Of a stretch of DNA of 54,514 nt, positions 1-51,480 are shown one piece after another. Position 1 is the stretch's first letter; every line of letters starts with the position of its first letter. Source of the DNA: Priapulus caudatus (taxonomy: Eukaryota > Priapulida > Priapulimorpha > Priapulimorphida > Priapulidae); assembly GCF_000485595.1 (NCBI RefSeq), contig NW_014577181.1, forward strand, positions 349,525 to 404,038. The letters are read 5' to 3'. The position numbers and the translations under genes are program-made. The notes beneath the pieces are model-generated. The model did not search any database. It was not told where the DNA came from and saw nothing but the letters and a program-made list of their open reading frames with translations.

Positions 1-252
1 GCAGCAGCAGAGAGAGAGATTGAGAGACGAGAGAGAGAGAGAGAGAGAAAAGAATCGAGATGATCGAGAGAATGAGGATGAAGACTGAGAGAGAGAGATT
101 GAGATGAGTGAGAGAGACGGGAGGGAGGAAGGCGAGGCGCAGGAGCGAGGCCGAGAGAGAGAGAGAGAGAAGACGAGAGAGAGACTGAGATGACGAGAGA
201 CGGAGAGAGAGAGAGAGAGAGAATGAGAGATGAGAGAGAGATGAGAGAGAGC

Positions 253-340
<88 letters not shown>
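1..340. repeat. GA-rich microsatellite
   Basis: Nearly pure (GA)n with occasional interruptions; 254-335 is an uninterrupted AG run. It reads as a CT tract in the sense orientation of the GRK gene (intron 7). Confidence 0.95.
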
Positions 341-41076
<40,736 letters not shown>

Positions 41077-41544
41077 TTGTGTACTGAAACTTTCACGTTT
41101 CACAATAAGAAATTCATTTTGAAATAAAATACATGCAAAATTCCTGGGTGCGGTGGTAGAATCCAAGATGGTGGCGTTTTGTAACGAGAATAATCATTCG
41201 TTGATACGGATGGTGACGTAAATCCCTTACCCCACCTTCAGGGAACTCGAAGGGCTGAATCCACTGAATCTATGGAAAATTGATCTGAGCCAATGCTGCA
41301 CGGATGCGCTCTTGGCATGCTTAGGATGCTCACATTTAGTTTCTCATAGCAATTTACCCAATAAGTATTATGGGTGATAGCTATGCTGTGCGCATGCGTT
41401 AGGAGAGTACATGGGTCCATAGAAATCGCAGCATGGGTCATTTCCCGGGCCCCAGGCAACCCTCGCACATACTGTAGGTGTACGCGTGCGGCGTGAACGG
41501 CGAAGTACGAATACAGTTTGACTAGTCGGTAGTCAGTCCAAACC
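41077..41544. promoter_or_regulatory. Putative promoter region between GRK start and a divergent plus-strand start
   Basis: About 470 bp separate the GRK ATG (minus) from the candidate plus-strand ATG at 41545. Inside are CCAAGATGGTGGCG near 41162, resembling the YY1/initiator-type CAAGATGGCGGC motif, and TGACGTAA near 41213, resembling a CRE/ATF site. The stretch is free of recognisable mobile elements, unlike the flanks. Promoter status is inference. Confidence 0.35.
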
Positions 41545-41595
41545 ATGTCAGAAAGTTCTCGTTATAATATTGAGAGTTCTTCGCGGAATGAAGAG
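41545..41595 (+). CDS. Candidate 5' exon upstream of SNX24-like gene
   Basis: An ATG with A at -3 opens 17 codons (MSESSRYNIESSSRNEE) that end at a good donor GAAGAG|GTAATT. Joining to the AG at 45763-45764 would keep frame with the SNX24-like ATG and add 23 residues. Joining to the stronger acceptor at 45728 would instead stop after one codon, making this an upstream ORF in a 5' UTR. Neither junction is proven, and it could belong to another transcript. Confidence 0.3.
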
Positions 41596-41854
41596 GTAAT
41601 TATATATTTGTACACGGCCTGCGGCAACTGTAGGCCCTACGCGGGCTATACTAGTAGTACAAGGTCAAGTAGTAGTAGTAGTAGTAGTACTAGTAGTAGC
41701 CTACTAAACTAACACGAGACCAGTTATTTGTGTTGTTTCGGGAGCAGGCAGACTGAGAGCGTCGCATTTGCCATGTTTGATGTTATACCATGGCCATAGG
41801 GTCATCCCACGTGTGAAGTTATAGTATGGCACAAAAGGCTTTGAAGTTTAGGAT

Positions 41855-42041
41855 CAGGGGTTCTTGGTCCATGGACCCAGTTGGGGTCCGTGTATGGACT
41901 TCAGGGGGTCCGTGAACCAGACAGATGCAAAACTTTGTTTATCATTATGTGCTTATGAGTTATGTGCATTTTTGGGGAAGGCTAGCATTCACCAGATTCG
42001 GAAAGGGGTCCATGACTCAAAAAAAGGTTAAGAACCACCTC
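41855..42041. mobile_element. Short hAT (Charlie-like) remnant
   Basis: Left CAGGGGTTCTTGGTCCATGG, right AAAAGGTTAAGAACCACCTC; the TIR resembles the CAGTGGTTCTCAACC ends of Charlie-type hATs. TTTAGG follows on the right and precedes on the left (TTTAGGAT / TTTAGGTC), a decayed 8-bp duplication. The middle holds repeated GGTCC. Confidence 0.65.
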
Positions 42042-42392
42042 TTTAGGTCATCATTCTAAAATTTCATGTCAATCCCCAAGGCGAAAACACGCATGATGAG
42101 GTACACAACATTTAGATTTACACTACCTGGTATATAATAAATTTTGTTATAGCCTTATGAAAATTGTTCACGGTTGCTTCACTTCGTCTCTGAAAAAGGC
42201 ATTGAGTGTACTAATCTGCATGATTATACACGTAAGCTAGATGCCATTGCCATGTAGACAGCTAGAAATCATGAAAAGTACCATTGGCATTGGCCTTTTT
42301 GAGAAATTGTGCCATTTATCCAAGTCAGTTAGTCACGTGGTTATGGTGACGGGTCCGCCGTATTTGTCTTGTCTTCTTCTCGTGTCACTACA

Positions 42393-43790
42393 CTACACTC
42401 GACCTAGCCACTGCAGCACACAGGACCTGGCACGGTGGTTGAAACCATCAAGGTCTCCAGGGCTAGTACAGGGCTCTGGTAATAGTGCAGATGGGGTCGT
42501 TGTCATATCAGGTACTACAGATATATGTACCCGAGGTAGTTTTAGGTTGTTTAGTATTATGTTTATATTTTTATATGAGGTATGTTTAGGTTTAGGGTTA
42601 GGGTCAGTGTTAGGGTTAGGGTACACTTCTGTAGTACAAGTCTGGTACACTTTGTGTATACATATATGTACCTCGGGTACATATCTGTAGTACCTGATAC
42701 GACAACGACTCCTTGAGCGGTAATAGGGGGCATTCCAGGAGATGTCCTATGGTCTGGTCCTCTCCGCAGTCACATTCGATTGGGCCATCTTCAATGTATC
42801 TCCATTTCTGCATGAGTGCACCCTGCAACGACCAACTCCTGTCAAGGTGATTTAGGCATAGCCACGTCGGCCAGGTGGGAGGGGTTCCTGGGGGCTGATC
42901 GAGTGAAAGCTTATGTTGGCTTGTCTGAAGCTGCTTTGACTATAGGGCAATCCTGTAGTTTTGGAGGTTGCCATCCAGGGGTTGAACCGCGTGGATGAAA
43001 CTGTGCCTGGACTTTAGTCACTTCTGTACTGTTTCAAATTCATGCTGGAAGAGGGGGTGGCAATGGTAATATTCTTGGTTATTCAGGTAGTTCCCTAAAT
43101 TTCTCCAGTTGGGATGAAGCCATTCGTCTAACGTGTGGAGGAGCAATGCCACAGAGCAGGTAGAGGTTATCTACTCTGGTTGGTCTCAAACAGCCAGAAA
43201 TGGCTCTGCAGGCAGTGTTCAGAACCGGGTCAATTTTTGCATCATGGGGTGACCTACTGCAGACAGGGCACGCATACTCAGCGGCAGAGTAGCACAGGGC
43301 GATAGCAGTGGTTCTAATTGATCCGGCGTCTGTTCCCCATTTTGTAGTGGCCAGCTTCTTCAGAATACTATTTTTGGCACCCACCTTGGCCTTTGTCTTG
43401 ATGATGTGATCCTTGTAAATTAGAGAGAGGTTTAAAGTAACACCTGGGTAGACTGGGCTGTAGGTATGTGTCAAGCATTTCTCATATTTCCATTTGACTT
43501 TCACTCTTTCAGTTGGCGATTCGCATCCCTGTTCTTTAGGTGGAAGGCAAATTTGTATTTTCCTGGGATTGGCTCATAGATGGTTTGCAGTGTAGTAAGT
43601 GGTTAGGCCTGCGAGAGCATCGGTGATGGACCGTTCGGCTTCTTCAAAGGACTGTTTCTGTGAAGCAATTAATGCAGAGGTCATCTGCATAAAGGAAACT
43701 TCTGGTGTTTGGGTGTACTGGCTGGTCATTTGTGTATAGGTTAAAAAGCAGAGTGGCGCGCTGTAGGCACCGGAGTGCATACAGATATAT
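42393..43790 (-). pseudogene. Decayed non-LTR retrotransposon (jockey-like LINE) reverse transcriptase
   Basis: On the minus strand: LFNLYTND and FLYADDLCI (catalytic YADD at 43,680-43,691), SFEEAERSITDALAGLTTYY, PRKIQICLPP, then YPGVTLNLSLIYKDHI, ALCYSAAEYACPVCSRSPHD, LNTACRAISGCLRPT and a terminal Cys/His motif CDCGEDQTIGHLLEC, ending CVLQWLGRV and a stop at about 42,393. Frames shift after YADDLCI and again near 43.07 kb. 5' truncated at about 43,790 and interrupted by 42,496-42,709. Confidence 0.85.
42496..42709. mobile_element. 214-bp TIR element carrying TTAGGG repeats, inserted in the LINE
   Basis: About 40-bp TIRs (GTCGTTGTCRTATCAGG, then TACTACAGATAT and GTACCCGAGGTA). The loop contains TTTAGGGTTAGGGT and TTAGGGTTAGGGTA (42,591-42,622). 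LINE coding resumes on both sides. No clear target duplication. Confidence 0.72.
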
Positions 43791-43794
43791 AGAG

Positions 43795-43826
43795 CGGGAT
43801 AACTTGGTCCAGGCCAAGTTATCCCG
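43795..43826. repeat. 13-bp perfect hairpin
   Basis: CGGGATAACTTGG, loop TCCAGG, CCAAGTTATCCCG, at the 5' truncation point of the LINE. Nearby GCGGGATA and GGCCAGCGCG words suggest a palindromic element end. Confidence 0.7.
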
Positions 43827-44077
43827 GGCATGGCCCTCCTTCATTCGAGGGGCCAAATTGGTGCGGGCCAGCGCGTATTTGGAGCGGGATAGCGTGTACA
43901 CACTGCAAAAATTTGACGCGCGCCTGGCCCGGACTACTTTGTTGTGGTATCAAATTTGCAGTCTATACAGGGTATACTATATATCTTAGATCATCCTTCT
44001 GCTAATGAAGAAGGAATTCCACGACCTGTAGTCTATGGCTGAAAAGTTGTGTAGTCTAACAACTATGTAAGTGGATA

Positions 44078-44235
44078 CATATGTAGTGGTGCCACCCGTG
44101 TTGCAAACAAACAATCATCCACCGTTTTATAATTTAAACATTTCTAGTAAATATTGAACCACAATTTTTAAATAGCACAATTTTAGCTTACCTTAACTCA
44201 AAATTTCCATTAAACTTACAGTTATCGTTTCCTTT
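44078..44235. repeat. Dispersed repeat, copy 2 (partner at 28.50-28.67 kb)
   Basis: Shares GTGGTGCCAC, CATTTCTAGTAAATATT and GAACCACAATTTTT with the copy in GRK intron 2. Confidence 0.5.
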
Positions 44236-44388
44236 TACTAGCATGCAGCACTATAACAGTTTTGCAAGTATCTGCTGTCATTCATGATATATTTTGAAGT
44301 GAGTTTGTTTAATTGCTCGTTAGTGACTTTGCATGTGCAGAAAACTTGGTGCTTTTTGCATTGATTGCCACCAAATAGGCACATTATG

Positions 44389-44748
44389 CAGGGGTAGAAA
44401 TTAACTTTTGAACAAGCGAGTCCAACGAACTCCCTGCCCTCAAAAAGAGGGAGTCTGCGGCAAAATGAGGGAGTACGCAGTCTGCAGTTCAAAATTAAAG
44501 ATATTAACAATAATTATATACGCATGTGCTTATTTTGAAGATTCATGCAGTTGCACGTCTGCCAAATTTTCTTTGGACATTTGCTGAAAATATACGGTAA
44601 TTCAGCGAGGCCGTGCTCTGGAACGAACTATAGTTAGTATGGCAGAATTTTTAGGGAGTCACACGGACTCCTGCATATGTCAAATCAGGGAGTCCGACAG
44701 TAAATCTGGGAGTATTTGACTCTGGACTCCCGTTAATTTCGCATCCTG
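44389..44748. mobile_element. hAT-like element with GGGAGTC words
   Basis: Ends CAGGGGTAGAAATTAAC and complement CAGGATGCGAAATTAACG. GGGAGTC, GGACTCC and GGGAGTA recur near both ends. TTATG abuts both ends (44,384-44,388 and 44,749-44,753). No transposase. Confidence 0.68.
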
Positions 44749-45782
44749 TTATGATGATCATGTGGCCCAACGTTCTTGGAGAGTGAGTTTGGAATTTTGT
44801 TTAGTATGTATCACGTATTTTACACGAACCATAATATTTATGATATTGGATAGATTGGTCTCTACATGATACATGGTTACTAACTGTTTTGTTTTAAAGA
44901 TATAAATTTAGGGAAAATGGCAACATATTTATGTAGATTAACAACAATTGCAACGCTCAGGTGGTGCATCTCTGGAGGTATACACCATCTTTCCTACAGG
45001 CCAATAGATGATAATTACACATCATATCAATACTTACTAATCACAATTAAAAACCTTGCTTGCAAATTTTTTGTAGTTGCTCATGGTTTGTCATAAAAAA
45101 TAAAAGTTATATGCAGTGTCGGAGTAAAGCACTTTATGTTCAGATTAAAATTCATGTATATTTTTCATCAAAGCAACACTAAATAGCATATTTAAACTTT
45201 AGAGGTAATATATAGTTGGAAAAATAGTCACGATATATATAGGGCATAAAGATTGAGAAATTTTATAGTGAGCAGAAGCAACCTGGAGGTATATCAAGAA
45301 AAAGCATTCTGAAATAGGAAGCATGCTATAATAATTAACTGTGTGGTAACTAGGTACATAACCATGTAGGATGTGGTGTCTTCTTATGGTGGACAAGCTT
45401 TTTTACTTTGAAATTGCCTCTCGGAGTTTGGTGTTATACACCAATATTTTCATCAGTTATATAATTATATATGGTATAGTGCTATACAGAATGAACTAAT
45501 TATTTTATGTCTGTTGCTGCTCACACTAATTAATCATGTGACTGTCAGGAGGACATAACATCAAAATATATATGTATTTTCACTCCTGATAAGATGCCCT
45601 GCCTGTCACCCTAAGATAGTAATGTGCAAATAATATGCACTCTAGGTGACAATTATACTTCTGGCATTTTTATTGTTTTTTCTCTCTAATTGTAGATATA
45701 TTCAATTGTGTATTTTATTTTGTTACAGTATTAATCCATTGACACAGCCAGGGGTCCAGCCCAGTGTTGGTTACTGTACAAG

Positions 45783-45848
45783 ATGATCAGAGTATTTATT
45801 CCGAGTTTCCAACAAGTACACAGAGAGCCTGAAGGGAGAGGTTACACG
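45783..45848 (+). CDS. SNX24-like: SNX24-like exon 1 (first confident coding exon)
   Basis: The ATG at 45783 starts MIRVFIPSFQQVHREPEGRG then YT, matching the first PX strand of SNX24 at its own start. The donor is ACG|GTCAGT. A good acceptor (TTTTGTTACAG, AG at 45727-45728) lies 55 bp upstream, implying an upstream 5' exon. Confidence 0.9.
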
Positions 45849-48800
45849 GTCAGTTCATCAATGCTTTTCAAGGCTAAACGACGATAGTGCACATATATAA
45901 CAATGACTACTTTAGAATATGACATGAACATGGCATTTTATGATATTCAACTGGCAGAAGTGGTTTGGTGGGGTCTTGAATGTTTGGTTCATAACTCTTG
46001 AATTGTTGTAATCATTATATATAATCACTACATTAAATCTATTAGTTAATGTAATGTGCTTCCGATATTTTCTATTTTCTAGGTATTTGTCATTGAAGTG
46101 TATGTATCAGGCCATTGCAACATTGTAGAAAAAAGATATAGTGAGCTCTTGGCTTTACACAAACAGGTATTTAATTTCTCTGAAATTTATAAACTGAATC
46201 AGAAGAGAGAAGATTGTACTAGATATGCAGTCATATGCTCCTAATGCAATATTTGGTGCAATTTTTCATAACTACATTTTCCTTGCAGTTACGCAAGACC
46301 ATCAATACACCTGAATTTCCACCAAAGAAAGTTAGAAACTGGAGCTATAAAATTATAGAACAGCGCCGACAAAGCATAGAGGCATACTTGCAGGTATACA
46401 AGGATGTTAGTGAAGATGGGGCATGCGCCACAGCGTGTGTGAGATTTATATTACAGGCAAATGATTGTCGGATATATAGTTTTACTCTCTATAACTGCTC
46501 TTGCACTCGCCATACACTTGCTACTTATGAATCAGTTACACAGTAAATACATATATGTATGCCTAATAAATGTGGTAAAGGTGATAACATATATGTTGTT
46601 TAGAATGTGAACATATATATTGTCACAAAATTGTGATCACAAAGTGATAATAGTGCAGTTCTATGCGAGCTACGTAACTCTTAGATTAACACTTTTCCCT
46701 CTTGTGTCATGCTAATCCATAGTGAAAAAATTTGTAGATATTATTGATTTCTCAATTAATTATGCTGTGTTGTTCTAGAAAACAAGCTATAATAATGATT
46801 TGTAAATTGAATCAATTTTTATAATCATCATTGCAGTATGAAACCTTCTCCAATGACAATAATTGTTAAGGTGTTATAGCACTTTCAAATGTATATTAGC
46901 TCATCTTGTGACTTACAGTTTTATCATACACTTTTACAGGCTGTTGTGAAAAGCAACGTGCTTCCAAAATCACTGCTCAGTTTTCTTGAAATTGGTGACA
47001 TCCGGTTTGATGACAGCTGTGGAAGCTATGAGTGAGTGAAGAAACTCAGAAATTTCAGATGGCTCATGACATTGTAATACTCTTAGTAATGGTAGGGGGA
47101 TTCGTAGCAAGGTGAACATCTTCTTTCATCCACCTTCTCATGTCATTAAAAGACAGGAAATTTTACTCTCATAACTTAAGTCTAGTAATGTAGCTATAAT
47201 GTTGAAAATATGCATTCATCACAATTTTAAGGAGAATGGGATGTGTTTTAAGTAACTTTTCACTCGGGTAAAACCTTGATTGTGGCTTTGAATTTAATTC
47301 AACACATCAGTTTTACCTTTAAAGGCATAATAAGCCCATTGATTATGCAATGTTGACGAATGCTAGAGTAACTGCATGGCACCTTGTGTAGTTAATAAGT
47401 ACACGTGTATAACTTTATAGCCAAACGCATAGGGATGAGTATTGCGACCAAAAACCGTATTGCAATATATTGCAATACGACAAAACCGTATTGCAATATT
47501 TTCCAATACGTATTGGGAAGTGTATACCATGCATGATATAGTAACAATTTGATGGTTTTAAAATCATCATATATTGTATTATATGACATGATTTAATTTC
47601 TCATGTTTTTCTTGAGAAACAGAAGCACGGCAATGTTTTCCGCTGACAGTGCAGCCCTCTGTGCCGTAACAATGTCACCCGCTGTACTGAATACCCTCTC
47701 GGAAGGCACTGACGTAGCTGGAATACACAATACCCCTGCTGCATAATTGGCTAATACTGGATACTGAAACTGAAACAGTGGGTGCTCGCTTCAGCTTGTA
47801 TCGCGCGCGCGCGGGCACTCAGGTGAGCATAGGCTATATATAGACTCCCTAGTTGCCGTGCTCTGTGCCTCGCGCACACGTCTGCCCCACTCTGCCCGCG
47901 CAGTAGTACCGCGCAGTGCTCCATGCAGTGGCCGCTTACCAGTAATACTGTATGCGTCGTGCACGCATTGTGCTTTCGTAATATATACACCGCCAGTGCA
48001 TAATTTTCGAGCCCATTAACAATATAGACATAAAGGCAAGTGTCAAGTAATTTATTTCTTGTTATACCACCGTATCGTAAAATATCGATATCCGGAAGTT
48101 GTATCGCGATATATCGAGTTTTCAAAATATATTGCAATATACCGATATACCGGTATATCGTTACACCCCTACAAACGCATATTAGTTTGTCCAATATCAC
48201 TGCTGGTTAGACTACAAACAAGACTTGAGATCGGTTGTTGATATGTATCAACGTATCATTTACGTGCCGTAAATGTCATCCAGGAGTCGAGTGATGACGT
48301 AAACATTTGTGCAGCCCGTATGTTTTGGACGCCAGATGAAATGGAGGTGTCAGCGGTGTAACCACAGCCACGGACTAAACATGGAAATGGAGTAAAACAC
48401 ACGTACTAATCACGGACGCACGAGGACAGCCCTGACAAAAAGTTCCTTATCACGAGCGTCCATGTTTACGAAATCACTGATGATAGCATTGCGTACGGCC
48501 GAGCATGCGTGCGAAAATGTCCGGTGCACTATAAATCTGTATCACACCTGCTTCGCCGGCAGCGGTTTGAAACTGTAAACAACTGATTTTTGGACTGCGG
48601 ATTTCAATTAGACATTTCTTAGTAACCAGCAGTATTATTGGACAAACTAATACTCGTTTGGATGTAAGGTTATGTACTTATTAACTACAAAAGGTGCCAG
48701 TTACTCTAGCATTCGTCAACATTTCATAAGCAATGGGCTTATTATGCCTTTAAATGCATGAGTGAATGCGTTTCATGATTAGTGTTGTATTACGACAATT

Positions 48801-50436
48801 ACTCAACCTCATGATACATGGTGGCTATTTGCCAAGGCTATACCAGATGAGGTTAAGAGCCTGAACCTGCAATTGAACCAAGAGAATATTCACTGACTAA
48901 GGCTTGAATAAATACTGATGTTTGAGGCTGCTTTCTTCCAAAGTCCATCAATAGACGAATCAAAGTAGTGTTCTATGCATGCATTTTGTGCCTGAAAATG
49001 TTTTTATCAGATAGACACAACGTGTAATATAAGCTGCTTTCAGCTCCAATGTTTACATCAGAGAAAAGCATGTCATGCTTTTGTGGACAGTCAAATTTAC
49101 ACAGCAACTCCAGAATGATCGAGTCTTATCTTAACAACAAGATAATACAATAGTGGGCATAATTTGTAGTTTTTAATAATATTTTTGTCATCATTAATTT
49201 TGCTATGCTAGCTTGTTTCATCTGTTATGTGCATATTAAATATGCATGTTTTGCTTCTAGAGATTATGTTTGTATACAAGTTTTGCTTGCACTGTATACT
49301 TCATTTCCATTATGTAAGGTCGCTCGATTGCATTGGGAGAGATTCCTGTAGCCACCAGCCAGTACTAGCTTTTGCTGAAGATGCTTACTTAGAGGACAAA
49401 CCATTAACTGGTAATTTGCTTTTGGACAGATAGATGGCACTGCACAGTCTAATGAGCATTTACTTAGAATAATTGCGTTCGTGTGTATGTTTTATTGCCT
49501 TGATGGCTTCATATATCTTAATGAATAATGAACGTGGCAATCATAAAATAGTATGTAAAGTAATTTATAAAATTACACGTGTTCAAGAGCTATTTTCATA
49601 CTTGATCACCTAATCTGTTAGAAATGCGCACTGTAAAGTAGTTCTTGCTGCACTAAATATATCCAAGGTAGACATAAAACTAATTAGGAAAATTGGTCAA
49701 TTGATCGTCTTTCGCTTTCCTAGCATGGATGTCACACATTTTGTTTTGGATGTATACTTTTTCTGTGTTAAATAATGCAGTGCAGAGTATAGCTGGGTTT
49801 ACACTATCAACTTGTAGTTGCAATTGAAAAGTTGACGAGTTGATAAACTTTTTCACGTGCTATAAACCTTTCTATCAAATGCTCAGCGCATTTACACTAT
49901 CGACTGTGAAACGGTCAACCTTTCAACTTGAGCTTACAAGTGGGGTGATTGATATGCGTTCATGCATGTATAATTCGCGCCAGATAATAGCACGTGTGCC
50001 GATAAATAGTTGGGAAGTGTGAATTAATAGTTTCAACTAAAAGTTGGTAGTGTATACCCCAATTCAGGCACATATATACTGTACTGTCAGTTAGCACAGT
50101 CAGTAATTGGTTGTGGGAAAATATTTTACTGCTACCCAAACATGTCTGTACTTTAACGTCCACCAAAGATTCATTTACATGTTAGTAAGGAGTAGAAACA
50201 TTGGCAAAGAGACGGTGGTGGCATTTCCTAGCTGTGTGGTATGCAATAATTTAGGTTTGATGGTGAGTGACATTTGTAGGGGTCTTGATGTGGACTGGTA
50301 TATAAAAAATACAGAATGTGGTGTGCTCTTTTCTACTACAGGTATGCTTCCTGATCTTGTATCTGAAGGCGTATTCATGGGATTTTATGGCACATGCAGC
50401 AAAGAAATGGATGCTTTAGTTGGTTTGTCATCCTAA
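45783..50436 (+). CDS. SNX24-like: Sorting nexin 24-like PX-domain protein (complete, six exons)
   Basis: Six exons (45783-45848, 46083-46166, 46289-46393, 46940-47031, 49319-49410, 50342-50436) join in phase to a 177-residue protein with a stop at 50434-50436; human SNX24 is 169 residues. The PX domain covers about residues 1-125: MIRVFIPSF (strand 1), GYTVFVIEVYVSG, EKRYSELLALHKQ (phosphoinositide-binding Arg of the RYS motif), the Pro-rich loop TPEFPPKKVRNW and EQRRQSIEAYLQ. The tail keeps the SNX22/24 features SHQPVLAF and a C-terminal LVSEGVFMGFYG. PX domains bind phosphoinositides on endosomal membranes, so a trafficking role is inferred from the family. The usual F of the R(Y/F)S(D/E)F motif is Leu here. 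A possible polyadenylation signal AATAAA lies at 50916-50921. Confidence 0.95.
46083..46166 (+). CDS. SNX24-like: SNX24-like exon 2 (PX core, RYS motif)
   Basis: Acceptor TTTTCTAG, donor CAG|GTATTT, 84 nt, phase 0 at both ends. It encodes VFVIEVYVSGHCNIVEKRYS then ELLALHKQ, which aligns with the SNX24 segment containing EKRYSEFHALHKK. Confidence 0.95.
46289..46393 (+). CDS. SNX24-like: SNX24-like exon 3 (PX Pro-rich loop and helix)
   Basis: Acceptor TTCCTTGCAG, donor CAG|GTATAC, 105 nt, phase 0 at both ends. It encodes LRKTINTPEFPPKKVRNWSY then KIIEQRRQSIEAYLQ. The PEFPPKK loop and QRRQ(S/G)IEAYLQ helix are the expected lipid-pocket elements. Confidence 0.96.
46940..47031 (+). CDS. SNX24-like: SNX24-like exon 4 (end of PX domain)
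   Basis: Acceptor ACTTTTACAG, donor TATGA|GTGAGT, 92 nt, ending in phase 2. It encodes AVVKSNVLPKSLLSFLEIGD then IRFDDSCGSY, aligning with the LPKLFLDFLNVRHLP...SCGSFDE part of SNX24. The translation continues only by joining to exon 5. Confidence 0.93.
47430..48171 (-). mobile_element. hAT element (internally deleted) with exact 8-bp duplication
   Basis: CAAACGCA at 47,422-47,429 and 48,172-48,179. Ends TAGGGATGAGTATTGCGA and complement TAGGGGTGTAACGATATACC, the classic hAT TIR. Subterminal ATTGCAATA/CCGTATTGCAATA words. It retains the C-terminal transposase end (separate entry). Confidence 0.9.
47593..47763 (-). pseudogene. hAT transposase C-terminal (dimerisation) domain fragment
   Basis: Minus strand reads YPVLANYAAGVLCIPATSVP, SERVFSTAGDIVTAQRAALS, AENIAVLLFLKKNMRN and a stop. 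This matches the conserved hAT C-terminal motif (P(V/T)LAxxAxxxLxIPATSxPSERVFSxAG...R..L). The catalytic N-terminal parts are absent. Confidence 0.92.
49319..49410 (+). CDS. SNX24-like: SNX24-like exon 5 (SHQPVLAF motif)
   Basis: The acceptor is TATGTAAG at 49318, with a polypyrimidine tract that is weak but present; the donor is ACTG|GTAATT. Phase fits both neighbours. It encodes SLDCIGRDSCSHQPVLAFAE then DAYLEDKPLT. SHQPVL(A/L)F is diagnostic of the SNX22/24 tail. Confidence 0.9.
49795..50060. mobile_element. TIR element with AAGTTG words
   Basis: Left GGGTTTACACTATCAACTTG, right complement GGGGTATACACTACCAACTT. AAGTTGA, GTTGATAAAC, GGTCAACC, TTTCAACT recur, and TTTACACTATCGACT recurs internally near 49,888. 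No coding capacity, in SNX24-like intron 5. Confidence 0.6.
50342..50436 (+). CDS. SNX24-like: SNX24-like exon 6 (C-terminus and stop)
   Basis: The acceptor TCTACTACAG precedes GTATGCTTCC. It encodes MLPDLVSEGVFMGFYGTCSK then EMDALVGLSS and a TAA at 50434-50436. It aligns with the SNX24 end (DFPNVVIEGVLHGIFY). The upstream part of the same open frame (from 50107) is intron. Confidence 0.92.
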
Positions 50437-51339
50437 TACATTCATCTGACTGCTGACTTGGAGAAAGATGGGATCCACTACCAATTTGCATGATCCATCA
50501 TGTAAACTACATGCTTTGTAATAGAGAATATACTTGCTAATTAGTTGTGGGTCTCTACAAAAATTATTGTACCCATTTATATTTATGTTAGTTATTAAGT
50601 TTGTACTTTTCAAGGATGAAAATTGCAACCGTAGATTTGAATTGTTGACCTTAAATTTATCACTGGAATTATTTCAATGAGAGCCTTGCATGTTATGAAC
50701 AAAGCTATCTAGCAGATTATTAACTCTGGTTTTGCTATATTTGCCATCAATTGAAATTATATTTTTAACATTATAAACTGCACTAGATGTATATTATCTG
50801 ATAGGCATTAGATTATTATCTGCATTGTTTTTTTATGATTTGGGCATGGGAATCATTTTCTTATGTTAATTGCTGCTAGCTGTTCAGATAGGAATACCCT
50901 GTTTGTAATTTCTAAAATAAACATACTAAGAAATTGTTCTTGGGCTAAAAAGGGATTGGAAAGTGCTGTCAGCGATATTAGCAATGGCAATTAAATGGTC
51001 AGTGTTATGAGGAGCATCTACTCAATCTATACCACGTTGCTATTACTTCATTTATGTCATAGTAATCTATATAAAAATGGCTCGCACTAAATATTGTCTT
51101 GCCAGTAGTAACCAATATTAATTGCATGTTTCAGCTGTTCTCTGCTGAACCTATGTGCTCTGCTGTACAAAGTTGTGTTGTCACTATCTATTGGTTTAAA
51201 TCTATGATCTGATGGGCTTCAAAGACAAGCATGAATTTATTATTTTATTATATAATTTTCATATTTCACGGTGTAATACTTGTGTAATATGTGGCTATCT
51301 ATTATAACCATGAAAAGAAATGTGTATTTTTACAAATAG

Positions 51340-51370
<31 letters not shown>

Positions 51371-51480
51371 TATTCTAGAATGTAAATAATTTTGGTAATT
51401 GAGATGGGGTTTTCTGTAATATTATTATGTTTATTACCTAATCATTTATTGCGTGCGTGCGTGCGTGCGTGTGTGCGTGC
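50437..51480. other. 3' flank of SNX24-like gene
   Basis: Probable 3' UTR and intergenic DNA; AATAAA at 50,916-50,921 is a candidate polyadenylation signal. AT microsatellite at 51,340-51,365 and (GTGC)n at 51,451-51,480. No other feature recognised. Confidence 0.45.

Larger units (their letters stand above)
41596..45728. other. Region between the candidate 5' exon and SNX24-like exon 1
   Basis: Contains a GTA triplet run (41,660-41,700), a hAT remnant, a decayed LINE with a nested TIR element, a 13-bp hairpin, a dispersed repeat and a GAAATTAAC-ended hAT-like element. From 44.75 to 45.73 kb I see no recognisable feature apart from the acceptor at 45,728. Confidence 0.6.
47323..48749. mobile_element. 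TTAA-flanked element with arms of about 165 bp, carrying a nested hAT
   Basis: TTAA at 47,319-47,322 and 48,750-48,753; TIR AGGCATAATAAGCCCATTG at both ends, arms continuing through TTGACGAATGCTAGAGTAAC, GTAGTTAATAAGTACA and TATTAGTTTGTCCAAT. The left arm is interrupted by a hAT at 47,430-48,171. No transposase of its own. In SNX24-like intron 4. Confidence 0.8.

Noticed and set aside
43574-43901. Functional LINE
   Set aside because: YADD is intact but frames shift after it, the 5' part is missing and another element interrupts the 3' part.
46235-46546. 103-codon frame as a single-exon gene
   Set aside because: Only 46,289-46,393 is conserved; the rest is intron read-through around SNX24-like exon 3.
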